A DNA stretch of 64,000 nucleotides from Flavobacterium aestivum (GCF_026870175.2 NZ_CP113977.2:3968001-4032000), one strand, 5' to 3'. Positions 43,928 through 53,213 are shown, counted from the stretch's first letter. A program made the numbers and translations. Notes: a model not told the origin generated them from the letters alone.

Positions 43928-44854
43928 TTATTTTACTTCCGTTTTTTCAGGAGCAGCAGTAGCTGTCGCTGAAGCATTTTCATCAACCCAAATTTCACCA
44001 TCTGGTGCTTTTGGATCTTTTGGATTACTTCCTTTTAATGAGATAACATAACTCGCTACAGCCTGAATTTCTTTTGGTTTCAGAGTACCTTTCCAGGCAA
44101 TCATCCCTTTACCATCTCTACCTCCATTGGTAATTGTATGGAATAAATTCTTGATTCCACCACCCAATATCCAGTGATCGTCAGTTAAGTTTGGTCCAAT
44201 TTGCCCACCAGCATCAGCACGATGACAAGCCACACAATTGGTCTGGAAAATAGCTTTACCCTTATCTAAATCTGCTTGATCGGTCAACAATGTTACTGTT
44301 TTTTCATCCATCAAATCCGGAGCTGTTTTCATGTATTCAGCTACTTCTATTTTAGCTTGAGCCATTTCAGCTTTAAGTTCAGCTTCTTGATCAGGAGCTC
44401 CCATCATTTCATAGTTAACCAAATAAACTACTGCAAAAACAATACATGCATAGAATAAATATACCCACCATGGTGGCAAATTATTATCTAGTTCTTTGAT
44501 TCCATCATAGTCATGATCCATCAATAATTGTTTTTCATCTTCGATTGGTACCGTTCTTGTCAAACGTTGCATTAGGTTTTTGTACCAACTTTTATCTTTC
44601 AAACTTAAACTATCTTCATGAGCCAATCTTGCTTTTTCCTCATCTGACAACAATCTATAGGTAATTGTATTAACAGCATTTAATGTTATTTCAATTGCAA
44701 TCAAAAGAAAAAGCAATATAAACAAAAAGGCTGCAACCATAGGGTACTTTAAAAAAGCTGGATGGTTTCCTGAGTCTATAAAGTATTCCATCGCTCCAAA
44801 AACGGAGAAAAATATGAAAAGTACTCTTATATAAGGTGGAACTATTTTTTTCAT
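43928..44854 (-). CDS. ccoP: cbb3 oxidase subunit CcoP (single haem c)
   Basis: 308 residues from the ATG at 44854 (the frame is open to 44911). Two membrane helices (about 7-24 and 35-57), a third near 130-148, then one cytochrome c domain with CVACH (about 206-210) and a later Met ligand candidate. Classical proteobacterial CcoP has two CxxCH motifs; only one is present here. It passes electrons to CcoO/CcoN. The leader contains the shared 5' element, placed between ccoQ and ccoP within the operon. Confidence 0.9.
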   Translation of the reverse strand: MKKIVPPYIRVLFIFFSVFGAMEYFIDSGNHPAFLKYPMVAAFLFILLFLLIAIEITLNAVNTITYRLLSDEEKARLAHEDSLSLKDKSWYKNLMQRLTRTVPIEDEKQLLMDHDYDGIKELDNNLPPWWVYLFYACIVFAVVYLVNYEMMGAPDQEAELKAEMAQAKIEVAEYMKTAPDLMDEKTVTLLTDQADLDKGKAIFQTNCVACHRADAGGQIGPNLTDDHWILGGGIKNLFHTITNGGRDGKGMIAWKGTLKPKEIQAVASYVISLKGSNPKDPKAPDGEIWVDENASATATAAPEKTEVK

Positions 44855-44935
44855 ACGTAGTTTATATTTAGTTTTTAAAGGAACATGATATCGCCATTCT
44901 TCATTTTTCAATCATGATTCTTGAATCATGGCGAT
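44855..44935 (-). promoter_or_regulatory. Shared start-codon-proximal 5' element, copy at ccoP
   Basis: Minus strand: left arm ATCGCCAT (44935-44928), an inner hairpin ATGATTC/GAATCAT, right arm ATGGCGAT (44897-44890), TTCCTTTAAAAACTAA, then the ATG at 44854, 43 nt after the internal ATG. The internal ATG opens MAISCSFKN then TAA, parallel to the hemN copy. Here the element lies between two genes of one operon. Confidence 0.65.
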
Positions 44936-44958
44936 TTCATTATTTATATATTTTGAAA

Positions 44959-45135
44959 TTATACTATTGAATCTTCTAATGGAATTTGACTCATCTCATC
45001 AACCGTTTCTTTTTTGTATGAGTAAACCCAAATACCTAGCCCTACAAAAAAGAAAAAGAAAATTAGTAATGATAGTATTGGGAAAATTGCAACTCCTGCA
45101 ATAGTCTCCATATTGTGTTTTATCTGTTCGAACAT
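44959..45135 (-). CDS. ccoQ: cbb3 oxidase small subunit CcoQ
   Basis: 58 residues, found by reading the gap between ccoNO and ccoP. One helix (IAGVAIFPILSLLIFFFFFV) followed by WVYSYKKETVDEMSQIPL, the usual CcoQ/FixQ layout. It stabilises the CcoP-CcoNO complex in other species. 15 nt after the ccoNO stop, so in the operon. Confidence 0.85.
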   Translation of the reverse strand: MFEQIKHNMETIAGVAIFPILSLLIFFFFFVGLGIWVYSYKKETVDEMSQIPLEDSIV

Positions 45136-45150
45136 GACGTTACTTTTTAG

Positions 45151-47328
45151 TTATTCTTTTACTTTAATATCCGTACCAAGTCTTTGAATATAGGCAATCA
45201 ATGCAACGATTTCTCTTTCATTCATCGGGATAAATTTTTCTCCTTTTGCTATTGCTTTTTTCTTGCTATCCTCATAACTTTTTACAAAATCAGGGTCGTT
45301 TTTAAGACTTTCTTCAATTGCAATTGCTTGGGTTCTCAAATCTTTTAAACCATTTGTTATTTGATCTTTTGTATAAGGAACTCCAAGAGTAACCATTGCT
45401 TCCATTTTCTTTTCAGTCGAAGAAACATCCATCGCTTTATTATCAAACAACCATTTATAACCAGGCATTATAGATCCTGCTGATATACTTTGTGGATTCC
45501 ACATATGGTTAAAATGCCAGTTGTCATTGTATTTCCCTCCAACTCTTAATAAATCTGGACCTGTACGTTTTGATCCCCAAAGGAATGGATGATCGTAAAC
45601 AAATTCTCCTGCTTTAGATTGAGGCCCGTAACGTTCTACTTCACTACGGAAAGGACGAACCGATTGAGAGTGGCAACCCACACAACCTTCACGTATGTAT
45701 AAATCACGACCTTGTAATTCTAATGGAGAATACGGTTTTACACTTGTAATTGTTGGTATATTCGATTTTACCATAATGGTTGGCACAATTTGAATAATAC
45801 CTCCTATCAATATTGCAATTGTAGCAAAAACAGCCATTTTTATTGGTTTTCTTTCCAACCAAGTATGGTATTTTTCTCCTTTTATTCTTCCTGAACTAAT
45901 CGTTTGTAACGCTGGAGCTTCTGCTAATTCATCTTCAATTTCATTTCCTGCTTTTACGGTTTGTATAATATTATAAACCAATGTCAGCATTCCAATTAAA
46001 TACATAGAACCTCCAATAGCTCTCATCCAGTACATTGGCATGATTTGAGTAACCGTTTCAAGGAAGTTACCATAGGTTAAAGTACCGTCTGGGTTAAACT
46101 GTTTCCACATAGAAGCCTGTAAGAAACCTGCCAAATACATTGGTAATGCATATAATATAATCCCTAAAGTTCCGATCCAAAAATGGAAATTAGCCAGTTT
46201 AGTAGAATACAAAGTACTTTTTGTCATTCTTGGAATCAACCAATAAATAATACCAAAAGCCATAAAACCATTCCATGCTAATGCGCCTACGTGAACGTGT
46301 GCAATAATCCAATCTGTATAATGCGCAATAGCATTTACATTTTTAAATGAAAGCATTGGTCCTTCAAAAGTAGCCATACCATAACCTGTCATGGCTACAA
46401 CAAAAAATTTCAAAACTGGTTCTTCACGAACTTTATCCCAAACTCCTCTTAGCGTTAAAAGACCGTTTATCATACCTCCCCAAGATGGAGCAATTAGCAT
46501 TACTGAAAATACAACTCCTAAGTTTTGAGCCCAGGTTGGTAATGCTGAATATAATAAGTGGTGTGGACCTGCCCAAATATATAAAAATATCAATGACCAA
46601 AAGTGAATAATAGAAAGTCTATATGAATATACTGGGCGATTAGCTACTTTAGGCACAAAATAATACATCAAACCTAAAAATGGTGTTGTCAAGAAAAAGG
46701 CAACCGCATTATGACCATACCACCATTGCACTAATGCATCTTGAACCCCTGCATAAACAGAATAACTTTTGAGAGCAGAAACCGGCAACTCTAAACTATT
46801 AAATATATGTAATACCGCAACTGTAATAAATGTGGCTAAGTAAAACCAAATAGCAACATACAAATGGCGTTCTCTCCTTTTTAGCATGGTACCAATCATA
46901 TTGATTCCGAATGCCACCCATATTACTGCAATTGCAATATCTATTGGCCATTCTAACTCAGCATATTCTTTTGATGTAGTATATCCCAAAGGTAATGAGA
47001 TAGCAGCTGCTACAATGATTAATTGCCAACCCCAAAAATTCAAGTTACTCAAGAAATCACTATACATTCTTGCTTTTAATAATCGCTGTAGAGAATAATA
47101 AATTCCTGCAAACATAGCGTTACCCACAAAGGCAAAAATAACTGCATTGGTATGTAAAGGTCTTAGTCTACCAAAGCTTAACCACGAAACACCATCGGTC
47201 ATGTTCGGAAAAAGAAACATCGTGGCCAAAATAAGCCCAACCAGCATCCCGACCACTCCGAAAAGTATAGTGGCATAAATGAACTTCTTTACAATTTTGT
47301 TATCGTAATAAAATTGCTGCATTTCCAT
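45151..47328 (-). CDS. ccoN: Fused cbb3 oxidase subunits I and II (CcoN-CcoO)
   Basis: 725 residues. Residues 1-480 are CcoN with twelve helices and the haem-copper His pattern (HTNAVIFAFVGNAMF, WYGHNAVAFFLT, AHVHVGALAWNG). Residues about 500-725 are CcoO: one helix, then the haem c motif CVGCHSQS near 548, and MPGYKWLF downstream. The two subunits are separate in proteobacteria; the fusion is typical of Bacteroidetes. It reduces oxygen at high affinity in the inner membrane. ccoS lies 65 nt upstream and probably shares the transcript. Confidence 0.94.
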   Translation of the reverse strand: MEMQQFYYDNKIVKKFIYATILFGVVGMLVGLILATMFLFPNMTDGVSWLSFGRLRPLHTNAVIFAFVGNAMFAGIYYSLQRLLKARMYSDFLSNLNFWGWQLIIVAAAISLPLGYTTSKEYAELEWPIDIAIAVIWVAFGINMIGTMLKRRERHLYVAIWFYLATFITVAVLHIFNSLELPVSALKSYSVYAGVQDALVQWWYGHNAVAFFLTTPFLGLMYYFVPKVANRPVYSYRLSIIHFWSLIFLYIWAGPHHLLYSALPTWAQNLGVVFSVMLIAPSWGGMINGLLTLRGVWDKVREEPVLKFFVVAMTGYGMATFEGPMLSFKNVNAIAHYTDWIIAHVHVGALAWNGFMAFGIIYWLIPRMTKSTLYSTKLANFHFWIGTLGIILYALPMYLAGFLQASMWKQFNPDGTLTYGNFLETVTQIMPMYWMRAIGGSMYLIGMLTLVYNIIQTVKAGNEIEDELAEAPALQTISSGRIKGEKYHTWLERKPIKMAVFATIAILIGGIIQIVPTIMVKSNIPTITSVKPYSPLELQGRDLYIREGCVGCHSQSVRPFRSEVERYGPQSKAGEFVYDHPFLWGSKRTGPDLLRVGGKYNDNWHFNHMWNPQSISAGSIMPGYKWLFDNKAMDVSSTEKKMEAMVTLGVPYTKDQITNGLKDLRTQAIAIEESLKNDPDFVKSYEDSKKKAIAKGEKFIPMNEREIVALIAYIQRLGTDIKVKE

Positions 47329-47393
47329 ATTTATAATTGTTTTTAAAGTTGTTTTTAAATTGGTATATTCTTAGAATATTAAAGTAATGGGAG

Positions 47394-47573
47394 TTAACCT
47401 TTGGTTGTAGATTTTTCTTTTTTGGATTTAATCAATTCATCATCAAAAAGCATTCTGACTGATGGAGTATAATCATCATCGTATTGCCCTGATTTTACTG
47501 CGAAAACAAATGCAATAAAAAATCCAATTGCGACGAAAATACTAATGGAAATCAATAAATATATAACGCTCAT
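47394..47573 (-). CDS. ccoS: cbb3 oxidase assembly protein CcoS
   Basis: 59 residues, found by reading the sequence. MSVIYLLISISIFVAIGFFI helix, then FVFAVKSGQYDDDYTPSVRML, the CcoS/FixS pattern, and a basic tail. CcoS is needed for incorporating haem b and copper into the oxidase. It is the first gene of the oxidase operon: its leader carries an FNR-type site with the same spacing as hemN. Confidence 0.88.
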   Translation of the reverse strand: MSVIYLLISISIFVAIGFFIAFVFAVKSGQYDDDYTPSVRMLFDDELIKSKKEKSTTKG

Positions 47574-47593
47574 ATCTTAAATATTAAGTAAAA

Positions 47594-47637
47594 CAAAATT
47601 ACTGGCCTTGCTTTTAAGAAAAAATGATAATTATCAT
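47594..47637 (-). promoter_or_regulatory. FNR-type activated promoter of the cco operon
   Basis: Palindrome ATGAT-AATT-ATCAT (47624-47637) and minus-strand -7 box TAATTTTG (47601-47594). The palindrome centre is 29.5 nt from the first base of the -7 box, the same as at hemN and ccoI. The -7 sequence is identical to that of hemN. About 21 nt then lie before the ccoS ATG. Confidence 0.75.
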
Positions 47638-47695
47638 ATTTGATCTAATATGTTAAAAATATGAAAAAAAACCAAATAACTATCTATCTATCAGA

Positions 47696-50080
47696 CTATT
47701 TTATTTTTCGGGAATAGTAATTACTCATCACTGTTACAAAACTCACTATAGTTATTGTACTCAGCGGCATAATAATAGCAGCGACCAATGGTAAGAGATT
47801 TCCAGTTATGGCAAAGGACAATCCTACCACGTTGTATAAAAGCGATAAAGCAAAGCTCATTTTAATAGTTGTTATTGCTTTTTTGGATAATTTCAAAAAG
47901 TAGTTCAGCTTTTTAAATTCTTTAGCATCCAAAATTGCATCACAAGCCGGTGAAAAAACATTCACATTCTCAGAAATAGAAATCCCAACATTGCTTTGTG
48001 CCAAAGCACCCGCATCGTTAAGACCATCTCCTACCATCATCACATTTTTTCCCTGTTCCTGTAATTTTTTAATAAACTCTAATTTTTGTTCTGGTTTTTG
48101 ATTAAAAATCATTTCGGTTCCAGCAGGTAAAAGTGTTGCTAATAAAGCCTGTTCACCTTCATTATCTCCTGATAGTACTTTGATTTGATATTGTGTACTC
48201 AAATCACCAAACAATTTAGACAATCCTTCTCTGTATTCATTATTAAAGATATATTTCCCATAATAATTCCCCCCTATTCTTATATGAACCGAAGTTTGCA
48301 AAACATCTGTTAACCCTTCTGAAGGTGGTGAGCAAAGTGCTGCCGAGCCCATTTGAACATCTACTCCGTCTATTATTGCTTGAATACCTTTTCCTGTTAT
48401 CTCTTCAAACGAATCAAGTTTTACTCTCTTTTTTTCAGGTAAAAAGTCATATAACATTCTACTCAAAGGATGATTGGAGGCGCGAAGTACATTTTTTATT
48501 AAAACTATATTAGATTCTGTAAGAACCTCCCCTTCATAAGTAATATTAGAGCTTGTATTGGTTGTTATCGTACCTGTTTTATCAAAAACAACAGTATCTA
48601 CTTTTGCCAATTGCTCAATAACTAAAGCATTTTTGAGATAAAAATGTTTATTTCCTAAAATTCGTAACATATTTCCCATGGTGAAAGGAGCGGTCAAAGC
48701 TAATGCACAAGGACAAGCCACAATAAGAACAGCGGTAAAGACATTGAAAGCCGTATTGGCATCAAAAAATATCCAATAACCAAATCCTGCCAATGCTATT
48801 AATAACAAAATTGGGGTAAAATATCGGCTAATTCTATCTGTTATAGTTTTGTGTTTTTGCTCAACATTTTTCTGGAAGACATCATTACTCCACAATTGTG
48901 TTAGATAACTTTGTGAAACAGAATGTAAAACTTCCATTTCTATCACTTTTCCTATTTGTTTTCCTCCAGCAAATATTTTATCTCCTGATTTTTTCGTTAT
49001 CGGAATAGCTTCTCCCGTCACAAAACTATAATCTATATCAGCTTTTTCAGAGATTAAAATTCCATCAACAGGAATAAGTTCTTGATTTCTGATTAATAAT
49101 CTATCTCCTTTTTGAACATCATAAACAGGAACGCTTTCTTCTACAGCATCACTTACAATTTTGGTTATAGCTATTGGAAAATACGATTTAAAGTCCCTTT
49201 CAAAATTTAAAAAACTATAGGTTTTAATCTGGAACATCTTTCCTAATAGCATAAAGAAAATCAAACCCGTTAAACTATCGAAAAAACCAGAACCATAGTT
49301 CATTATAATATCAAAAGTACTACGGATAAACATTACAACTATACCTAAAGCAATAGGAATGTCTATATTAAGCATTTTTAGTTTAATGCTTTTATAGGCC
49401 GAAACATAATAACCACTGGCCGAATATAAAAACGAAGGCAAGGATAATGCAAAAATCAAACCTCTAAAAAAGGGTTTGTAATTATCTAACCAATACTCCT
49501 TTACCTCAAAGTATTCAGGAAAAGAAAGCAGCATAATGTTTCCAAAACAAAAGAAAGCTACCCCTAATTTATAGGTCAAACTTCTATCGACATTATTTTT
49601 TCCAGTTTCGTAATTCTCCAGACTTATATAAGGTTCATAGCCTATAGAACTCAATAAATAAACAATATTTTTGAGTGAGACGATTTCTGGATTATAATTG
49701 ATTCTAACTTTTTTCTCAGGGAAATTAACCTGAGAGGTATTTATTCCGCTTTGTAAGCGTTGCAAATTCTCCAAAATCCAAATACATGAGCTACAATGTA
49801 TATGAGGAATATTAAGGGAAATAATAGCAGTTGACTCTTCTTGAAATTCTAGCAATTTTGATACAATGCTATCATTATCTAAAAAATCATATTTACCATT
49901 AATGTCCTGTGGAGTCGCTCCAGGTGCATTCTCAAAATCATAATAACAAGTCAGATCATTCAGGCTGAAAATTTCGTATACGGTCTTACAGCCGTTACAA
50001 CAAAACTCTTTTTCATCAAAAAGTATTACTTCTTCCTTTACAATGTCTAAACCACAATGAAAACAATTGTTCTTCTCCAT
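47696..50080 (-). CDS. ccoI: Copper-translocating P-type ATPase of the cbb3 locus
   Basis: 794 residues. The N-terminal region has a cysteine-rich metal domain (CFHCGLDI, FCCNGCKTVYE) and an HMA-like HCSSC motif. Eight membrane helices, the CPC transport motif (ACPCALAL), the phosphorylation DKTGTITT, and GDGLNDAGAL are in order. It is the FixI/CcoI exporter type that supplies copper for cbb3 oxidase. The start is the first Met of the family alignment. Divergent from the FNR-like regulator, with an FNR-type site at the promoter. Confidence 0.93.
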   Translation of the reverse strand: MEKNNCFHCGLDIVKEEVILFDEKEFCCNGCKTVYEIFSLNDLTCYYDFENAPGATPQDINGKYDFLDNDSIVSKLLEFQEESTAIISLNIPHIHCSSCIWILENLQRLQSGINTSQVNFPEKKVRINYNPEIVSLKNIVYLLSSIGYEPYISLENYETGKNNVDRSLTYKLGVAFFCFGNIMLLSFPEYFEVKEYWLDNYKPFFRGLIFALSLPSFLYSASGYYVSAYKSIKLKMLNIDIPIALGIVVMFIRSTFDIIMNYGSGFFDSLTGLIFFMLLGKMFQIKTYSFLNFERDFKSYFPIAITKIVSDAVEESVPVYDVQKGDRLLIRNQELIPVDGILISEKADIDYSFVTGEAIPITKKSGDKIFAGGKQIGKVIEMEVLHSVSQSYLTQLWSNDVFQKNVEQKHKTITDRISRYFTPILLLIALAGFGYWIFFDANTAFNVFTAVLIVACPCALALTAPFTMGNMLRILGNKHFYLKNALVIEQLAKVDTVVFDKTGTITTNTSSNITYEGEVLTESNIVLIKNVLRASNHPLSRMLYDFLPEKKRVKLDSFEEITGKGIQAIIDGVDVQMGSAALCSPPSEGLTDVLQTSVHIRIGGNYYGKYIFNNEYREGLSKLFGDLSTQYQIKVLSGDNEGEQALLATLLPAGTEMIFNQKPEQKLEFIKKLQEQGKNVMMVGDGLNDAGALAQSNVGISISENVNVFSPACDAILDAKEFKKLNYFLKLSKKAITTIKMSFALSLLYNVVGLSFAITGNLLPLVAAIIMPLSTITIVSFVTVMSNYYSRKIK

Positions 50081-50104
50081 AAATATAGCTTCTTAAAGCG
50101 AATA

Positions 50105-50148
50105 CAAAGATTGCTAATTGATTGACCCAAAAAAATGATATTTATCAT
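50105..50148 (-). promoter_or_regulatory. FNR-type activated promoter of ccoI
   Basis: Palindrome ATGAT-ATTT-ATCAT (50135-50148) and minus-strand -7-like box AATCTTTG (50112-50105, one mismatch). The centre-to-box distance is 29.5 nt, again identical. Confidence 0.7.
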
Positions 50149-50150
50149 GT

Positions 50151-50175
50151 AACATTAGTTTACTAATGTTTTTTA
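50151..50175. promoter_or_regulatory. Dyad with T-run in the ccoI/regulator gap
   Basis: AACATTAGT, 2 nt, ACTAATGTT followed by TTTTT. It could be an operator of the divergent pair or a small plus-strand terminator. Only symmetry supports it. Confidence 0.35.
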
Positions 50176-50238
50176 GTACAATGATCTTTAACACAATACC
50201 ATTACATACATTATTTAGCACAATTTTATAATACTAAA

Positions 50239-50272
50239 TTGAAATAACTAAAGGTATAAATTTATAACTTTG
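50239..50272 (+). promoter_or_regulatory. Promoter of the CRP/FNR-like regulator
   Basis: TTG (50239-50241), 23-nt spacer, TAACTTTG (50265-50272); 22 nt before the ATG. Unlike the three target promoters it has a -33 box, so constitutive expression is plausible. Confidence 0.6.
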
Positions 50273-50294
50273 TAGATGCAAATTCAATCCTATT

Positions 50295-50975
50295 ATGAGC
50301 AAATGTGAACAATGTATCGTTAGAGAATTTAGTTCTTTAAAAGCACTAAATAAAGACGAACTATTAAAACTTTCTGACTGCAAAACATCTATAATCATTA
50401 AAAAAGGTGAAAATATTTTTGAAGAAGGTGAGAATGTGAATGGTATTTTTTGCATCAAAGACGGAGTTTGCAAGCTTACCAAATTAAGCCCAAATGGTAA
50501 AGATCACATCGTTAAACTGGTAACAAAAGGAGAATTACTAGGCCAACGCTCCATGATTAGTGACGAACCTGCTAATTTAAGCGCGATTGCTTTAGAAGAC
50601 ATGCACGTTTGTTTCATTCCAAAAAGCGACGTGATGGGATTCTTCGATAAAAACAATCAGTTTTCTATGAATGTTATGAAAACGATATGTAGTGATTTAA
50701 GAATTGCAGATGAACACACGGTAAATATGGCTCAAAAGTCTGTAAGAGAACGATTGGCCGAAACCTTGATTTATTTACACGAAACTTTCGGTACCAATAC
50801 TGACAAAACGTTAAAAGTTCAGCTTTCCAGAGATGAACTAGCTAGTATGATAGGAACTGCAACCGAGAGTTGCATTAGATTACTATCTGACTTTAATAAA
50901 TTAGGATTGATCGAATTGATTGGCAAAAAAATTATTTTGAAAGATATCAATAAGCTAAAAAAAATGGCAGAATAA
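50295..50975 (+). CDS. CRP/FNR-family transcription regulator
   Basis: 226 residues. Effector domain (about 15-130) and winged HTH (about 145-220). Cysteines C4 and C7 form CEQC, and C106 sits in HVCFIP, which aligns with VCEIP around C122 of E. coli FNR. The residue at the place of FNR C29 is Ser13. In the recognition helix, TATESCIRLL keeps Glu191 and Arg195, the pair that reads TGA/TCA in CRP and FNR. Divergent from ccoI and next to three matching palindromes, it is the probable oxygen-responsive activator of this locus. An Fe-S cluster is possible but not proven. Confidence 0.88.
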   Translation: MSKCEQCIVREFSSLKALNKDELLKLSDCKTSIIIKKGENIFEEGENVNGIFCIKDGVCKLTKLSPNGKDHIVKLVTKGELLGQRSMISDEPANLSAIALEDMHVCFIPKSDVMGFFDKNNQFSMNVMKTICSDLRIADEHTVNMAQKSVRERLAETLIYLHETFGTNTDKTLKVQLSRDELASMIGTATESCIRLLSDFNKLGLIELIGKKIILKDINKLKKMAE

Positions 50976-51020
50976 TATTTCGCAACTATTTTCTGCGAAC
51001 TGCTATCTGCCATCTTAATA

Positions 51021-51794
51021 TTAAAGTCTCTTTGCTTCGTTCCAAAAAACATCCATTTCTGCAAGGGTCATATCCATGAGTGGTTTTCCTAACTCATCTG
51101 CTTTACTTTCTAAATACTGAAAGCGTTTAATGAATTTTTTATTAGTTCGTTCTAATGCATCTTCGGGATTTATATTCAAAAAACGGGCGTAATTAATCAT
51201 TGAGAATAAAACATCTCCAAACTCTGATTCAATTTTATCTTGATCTCCTGCATCTACCTCAACTTGTAATTCTTGTAATTCTTCCTGAACTTTATCCCAA
51301 ACCTGGTGCGATTCTTCCCAGTCAAATCCCACTCCTTTAACTTTATCCTGAATTCGGCTAGCTTTTACCAAAGCAGGTAAACTTTTCGGGACACCTTCCA
51401 AAACCGATTTTTTTCCTTCTTTCAGTTTAAGTTTTTCCCAATTTTGCTTTACCTCTTCTTCGTCTTTTACCTCAACATCACTGTAAATATGAGGATGGCG
51501 ATGAATTAGTTTTTCACAAATATCATTACATACATCTGCCATATCAAAATCGTTTGTTTCACTTCCGATTTTAGCATAAAATACTATATGCAATAACAAA
51601 TCCCCTAATTCCTTTTTTACTTCGTTTAAATCATTATCTAATATAGCATCTCCTAATTCATAAGTTTCTTCAATGGTAAGATGGCGCAAAGTTTTCATGG
51701 TTTGCTTTTTATCCCAAGGGCATTTTTCACGCAAATCATCCATGATGTTCAGTAATCGTTCAAAGGCCTGGAGTTGGTTCTGTTTGGAATTCAT
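51021..51794 (-). CDS. mazG: Nucleoside triphosphate pyrophosphohydrolase
   Basis: 257 residues with two MazG domains. First: CPWDKKQTMKTLRHLTIEET followed by YELGDAI, and EVKKELGDLLLHIVFYA, the EEx-x-E Mg site. Second: ELQELQVEVDAGDQDKIESE followed by FGDVLFSMINYAR. It hydrolyses NTPs to NMP and pyrophosphate and may lower (p)ppGpp or clear damaged nucleotides. Convergent with the FNR-like gene. Followed upstream by DUF5606 and def on the same strand. Confidence 0.92.
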   Translation of the reverse strand: MNSKQNQLQAFERLLNIMDDLREKCPWDKKQTMKTLRHLTIEETYELGDAILDNDLNEVKKELGDLLLHIVFYAKIGSETNDFDMADVCNDICEKLIHRHPHIYSDVEVKDEEEVKQNWEKLKLKEGKKSVLEGVPKSLPALVKASRIQDKVKGVGFDWEESHQVWDKVQEELQELQVEVDAGDQDKIESEFGDVLFSMINYARFLNINPEDALERTNKKFIKRFQYLESKADELGKPLMDMTLAEMDVFWNEAKRL

Positions 51795-51822
51795 TGTATT
51801 TGGGTTTTTGGTAAAAATAAGA

Positions 51823-51853
51823 AATCCTGTCAGGAAAACATCTTGACAGGATT
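51823..51853 (-). terminator. Terminator after the DUF5606 gene
   Basis: AATCCTGTCA and TGACAGGATT, 11-nt loop, with an imperfect T-run on the minus strand. Confidence 0.6.
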
Positions 51854-51910
51854 AAATTTTATCTTTAGCGTTTAGCCTAAAAATATAAGAGCTAATTACT
51901 ATGATCTTGA

Positions 51911-52390
51911 TTACTCTTTTTTAGCTTTTGCTTTTTTAGCTGGAGCTTTTGTTTTTTCAGCTACAACTTCTTCTGCTACTGGTGCTGCTGCTTCTACTGC
52001 AGGAGCTTCATCAACGATCAAACCTCTTTCTTGAAGCAAGTTGTACCAATTTAGTATTTTCTTGATGTCTGAAGGGTATACTCTTTCTTCATCAAATTCA
52101 GGTAAAATTTCTCTAAAGTAAGAAGACAATACCGCATTTTCTTCTTTATGAGAAATTGCTTGCCCTTTATTCTCTTTATTAGCAATACTCTGCATTATTT
52201 CTGCTAAAGGCTTTTCTCCTCCGTATGTGTAAATCGAAATTTCTGACAATAAACTTACGTTACTTTTTAAACTTACCGTTACTTTTTTCCCATCCAATAA
52301 TGACTCAGCAACAAAACCTGTACGTGTTTGTACTTTTAAAACATATAAACCAGGTTTTCCTGAAATGGATAATATTTTCTCTAAATTCAT
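51911..52390 (-). CDS. DUF5606 protein
   Basis: 159 residues. The N-terminal two-thirds is the DUF5606 region (LEKILSISGKPGLYVLKVQT, GKKVTVSLKSNVSLLSEISI, PSDIKKILNWYNLL). The end is an Ala/Lys/Glu-rich low-complexity tail. The first part, EKILSISGKPGLY, is highly regular in Bacteroidetes homologues, but no function is known. It lies 64 nt downstream of def on the same strand. Confidence 0.8.
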   Translation of the reverse strand: MNLEKILSISGKPGLYVLKVQTRTGFVAESLLDGKKVTVSLKSNVSLLSEISIYTYGGEKPLAEIMQSIANKENKGQAISHKEENAVLSSYFREILPEFDEERVYPSDIKKILNWYNLLQERGLIVDEAPAVEAAAPVAEEVVAEKTKAPAKKAKAKKE

Positions 52391-52454
52391 TTTATATTTT
52401 TTTACTTATTCTTTATTAAAAGCTGAACACTATAAACGGTAAACTACTACTAAA

Positions 52455-53042
52455 TTATCTCCCTTTTTTAGCAAAAAATTTCATTCTATAATCTTGAAAT
52501 GTTTTCCCTTCGGTGATGTTTTTTAATTTCTTTTGAATCAAACGTTTTTTCAAAGACGATATTTTATCTGTAAATAAAATTCCTTCGATATGATCGTATT
52601 CATGTTGAATCACTCTTGCAATCAAACCATCAAAAACTTCGGTTTTCATTACAAAATCTTCTTCACAATATTCAATAGTAACTGTTGGTTTTCTGTATAC
52701 ATCTTCACGCACATCAGGAATACTCAAACAACCTTCATTAAAAGCCCATTCCTCACCTTCTTCTTTTATAATTTTAGCATTGATGAAAGTTCTTTTGAAC
52801 CCTTTCAATTGATCTTGTTCTTTGTCTTCCAGATCTTCATCATCACTAAAAGGAGTAGTATCAACAACAAATAAGCGCAATGACAAACCTACTTGCTCAG
52901 CAGCAAGTCCAACACCACATGCATTATACATGGTATCATACATATTTGCTATAATCTCTTTCAAATTTGGATAATCAGGTGTAATCTCATCTCCTATCTT
53001 TCTCAAAACAGGATCACCATATCCTATAATTGGTAATATCAT
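52455..53042 (-). CDS. def: Peptide deformylase
   Basis: 195 residues. The three PDF motifs are complete: GVGLAAEQVGLS, EGCLSIPDV and QHEYDHIEG (zinc ligands Cys plus the two His). It removes the N-formyl group from new proteins. Type 1 length. The gap upstream to the FUSC gene (195 bases) shows only the -7 box of that gene. Confidence 0.93.
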   Translation of the reverse strand: MILPIIGYGDPVLRKIGDEITPDYPNLKEIIANMYDTMYNACGVGLAAEQVGLSLRLFVVDTTPFSDDEDLEDKEQDQLKGFKRTFINAKIIKEEGEEWAFNEGCLSIPDVREDVYRKPTVTIEYCEEDFVMKTEVFDGLIARVIQHEYDHIEGILFTDKISSLKKRLIQKKLKNITEGKTFQDYRMKFFAKKGR

Positions 53043-53213
53043 TAGTGTTGTATTAATTAGTAACTAGTACAAATTAAATAGGAATTCCATTTAATTTGGT
53101 TGGCAAAAATAGTAAAAAAATAGACAAGGATTAATTCCATTTAAATAATTAGCATTTTTTTGTAATTTAGGCTTTAATCTTATAATAAAGTCTTCTTAAA
53201 TCCTTACAAATAG

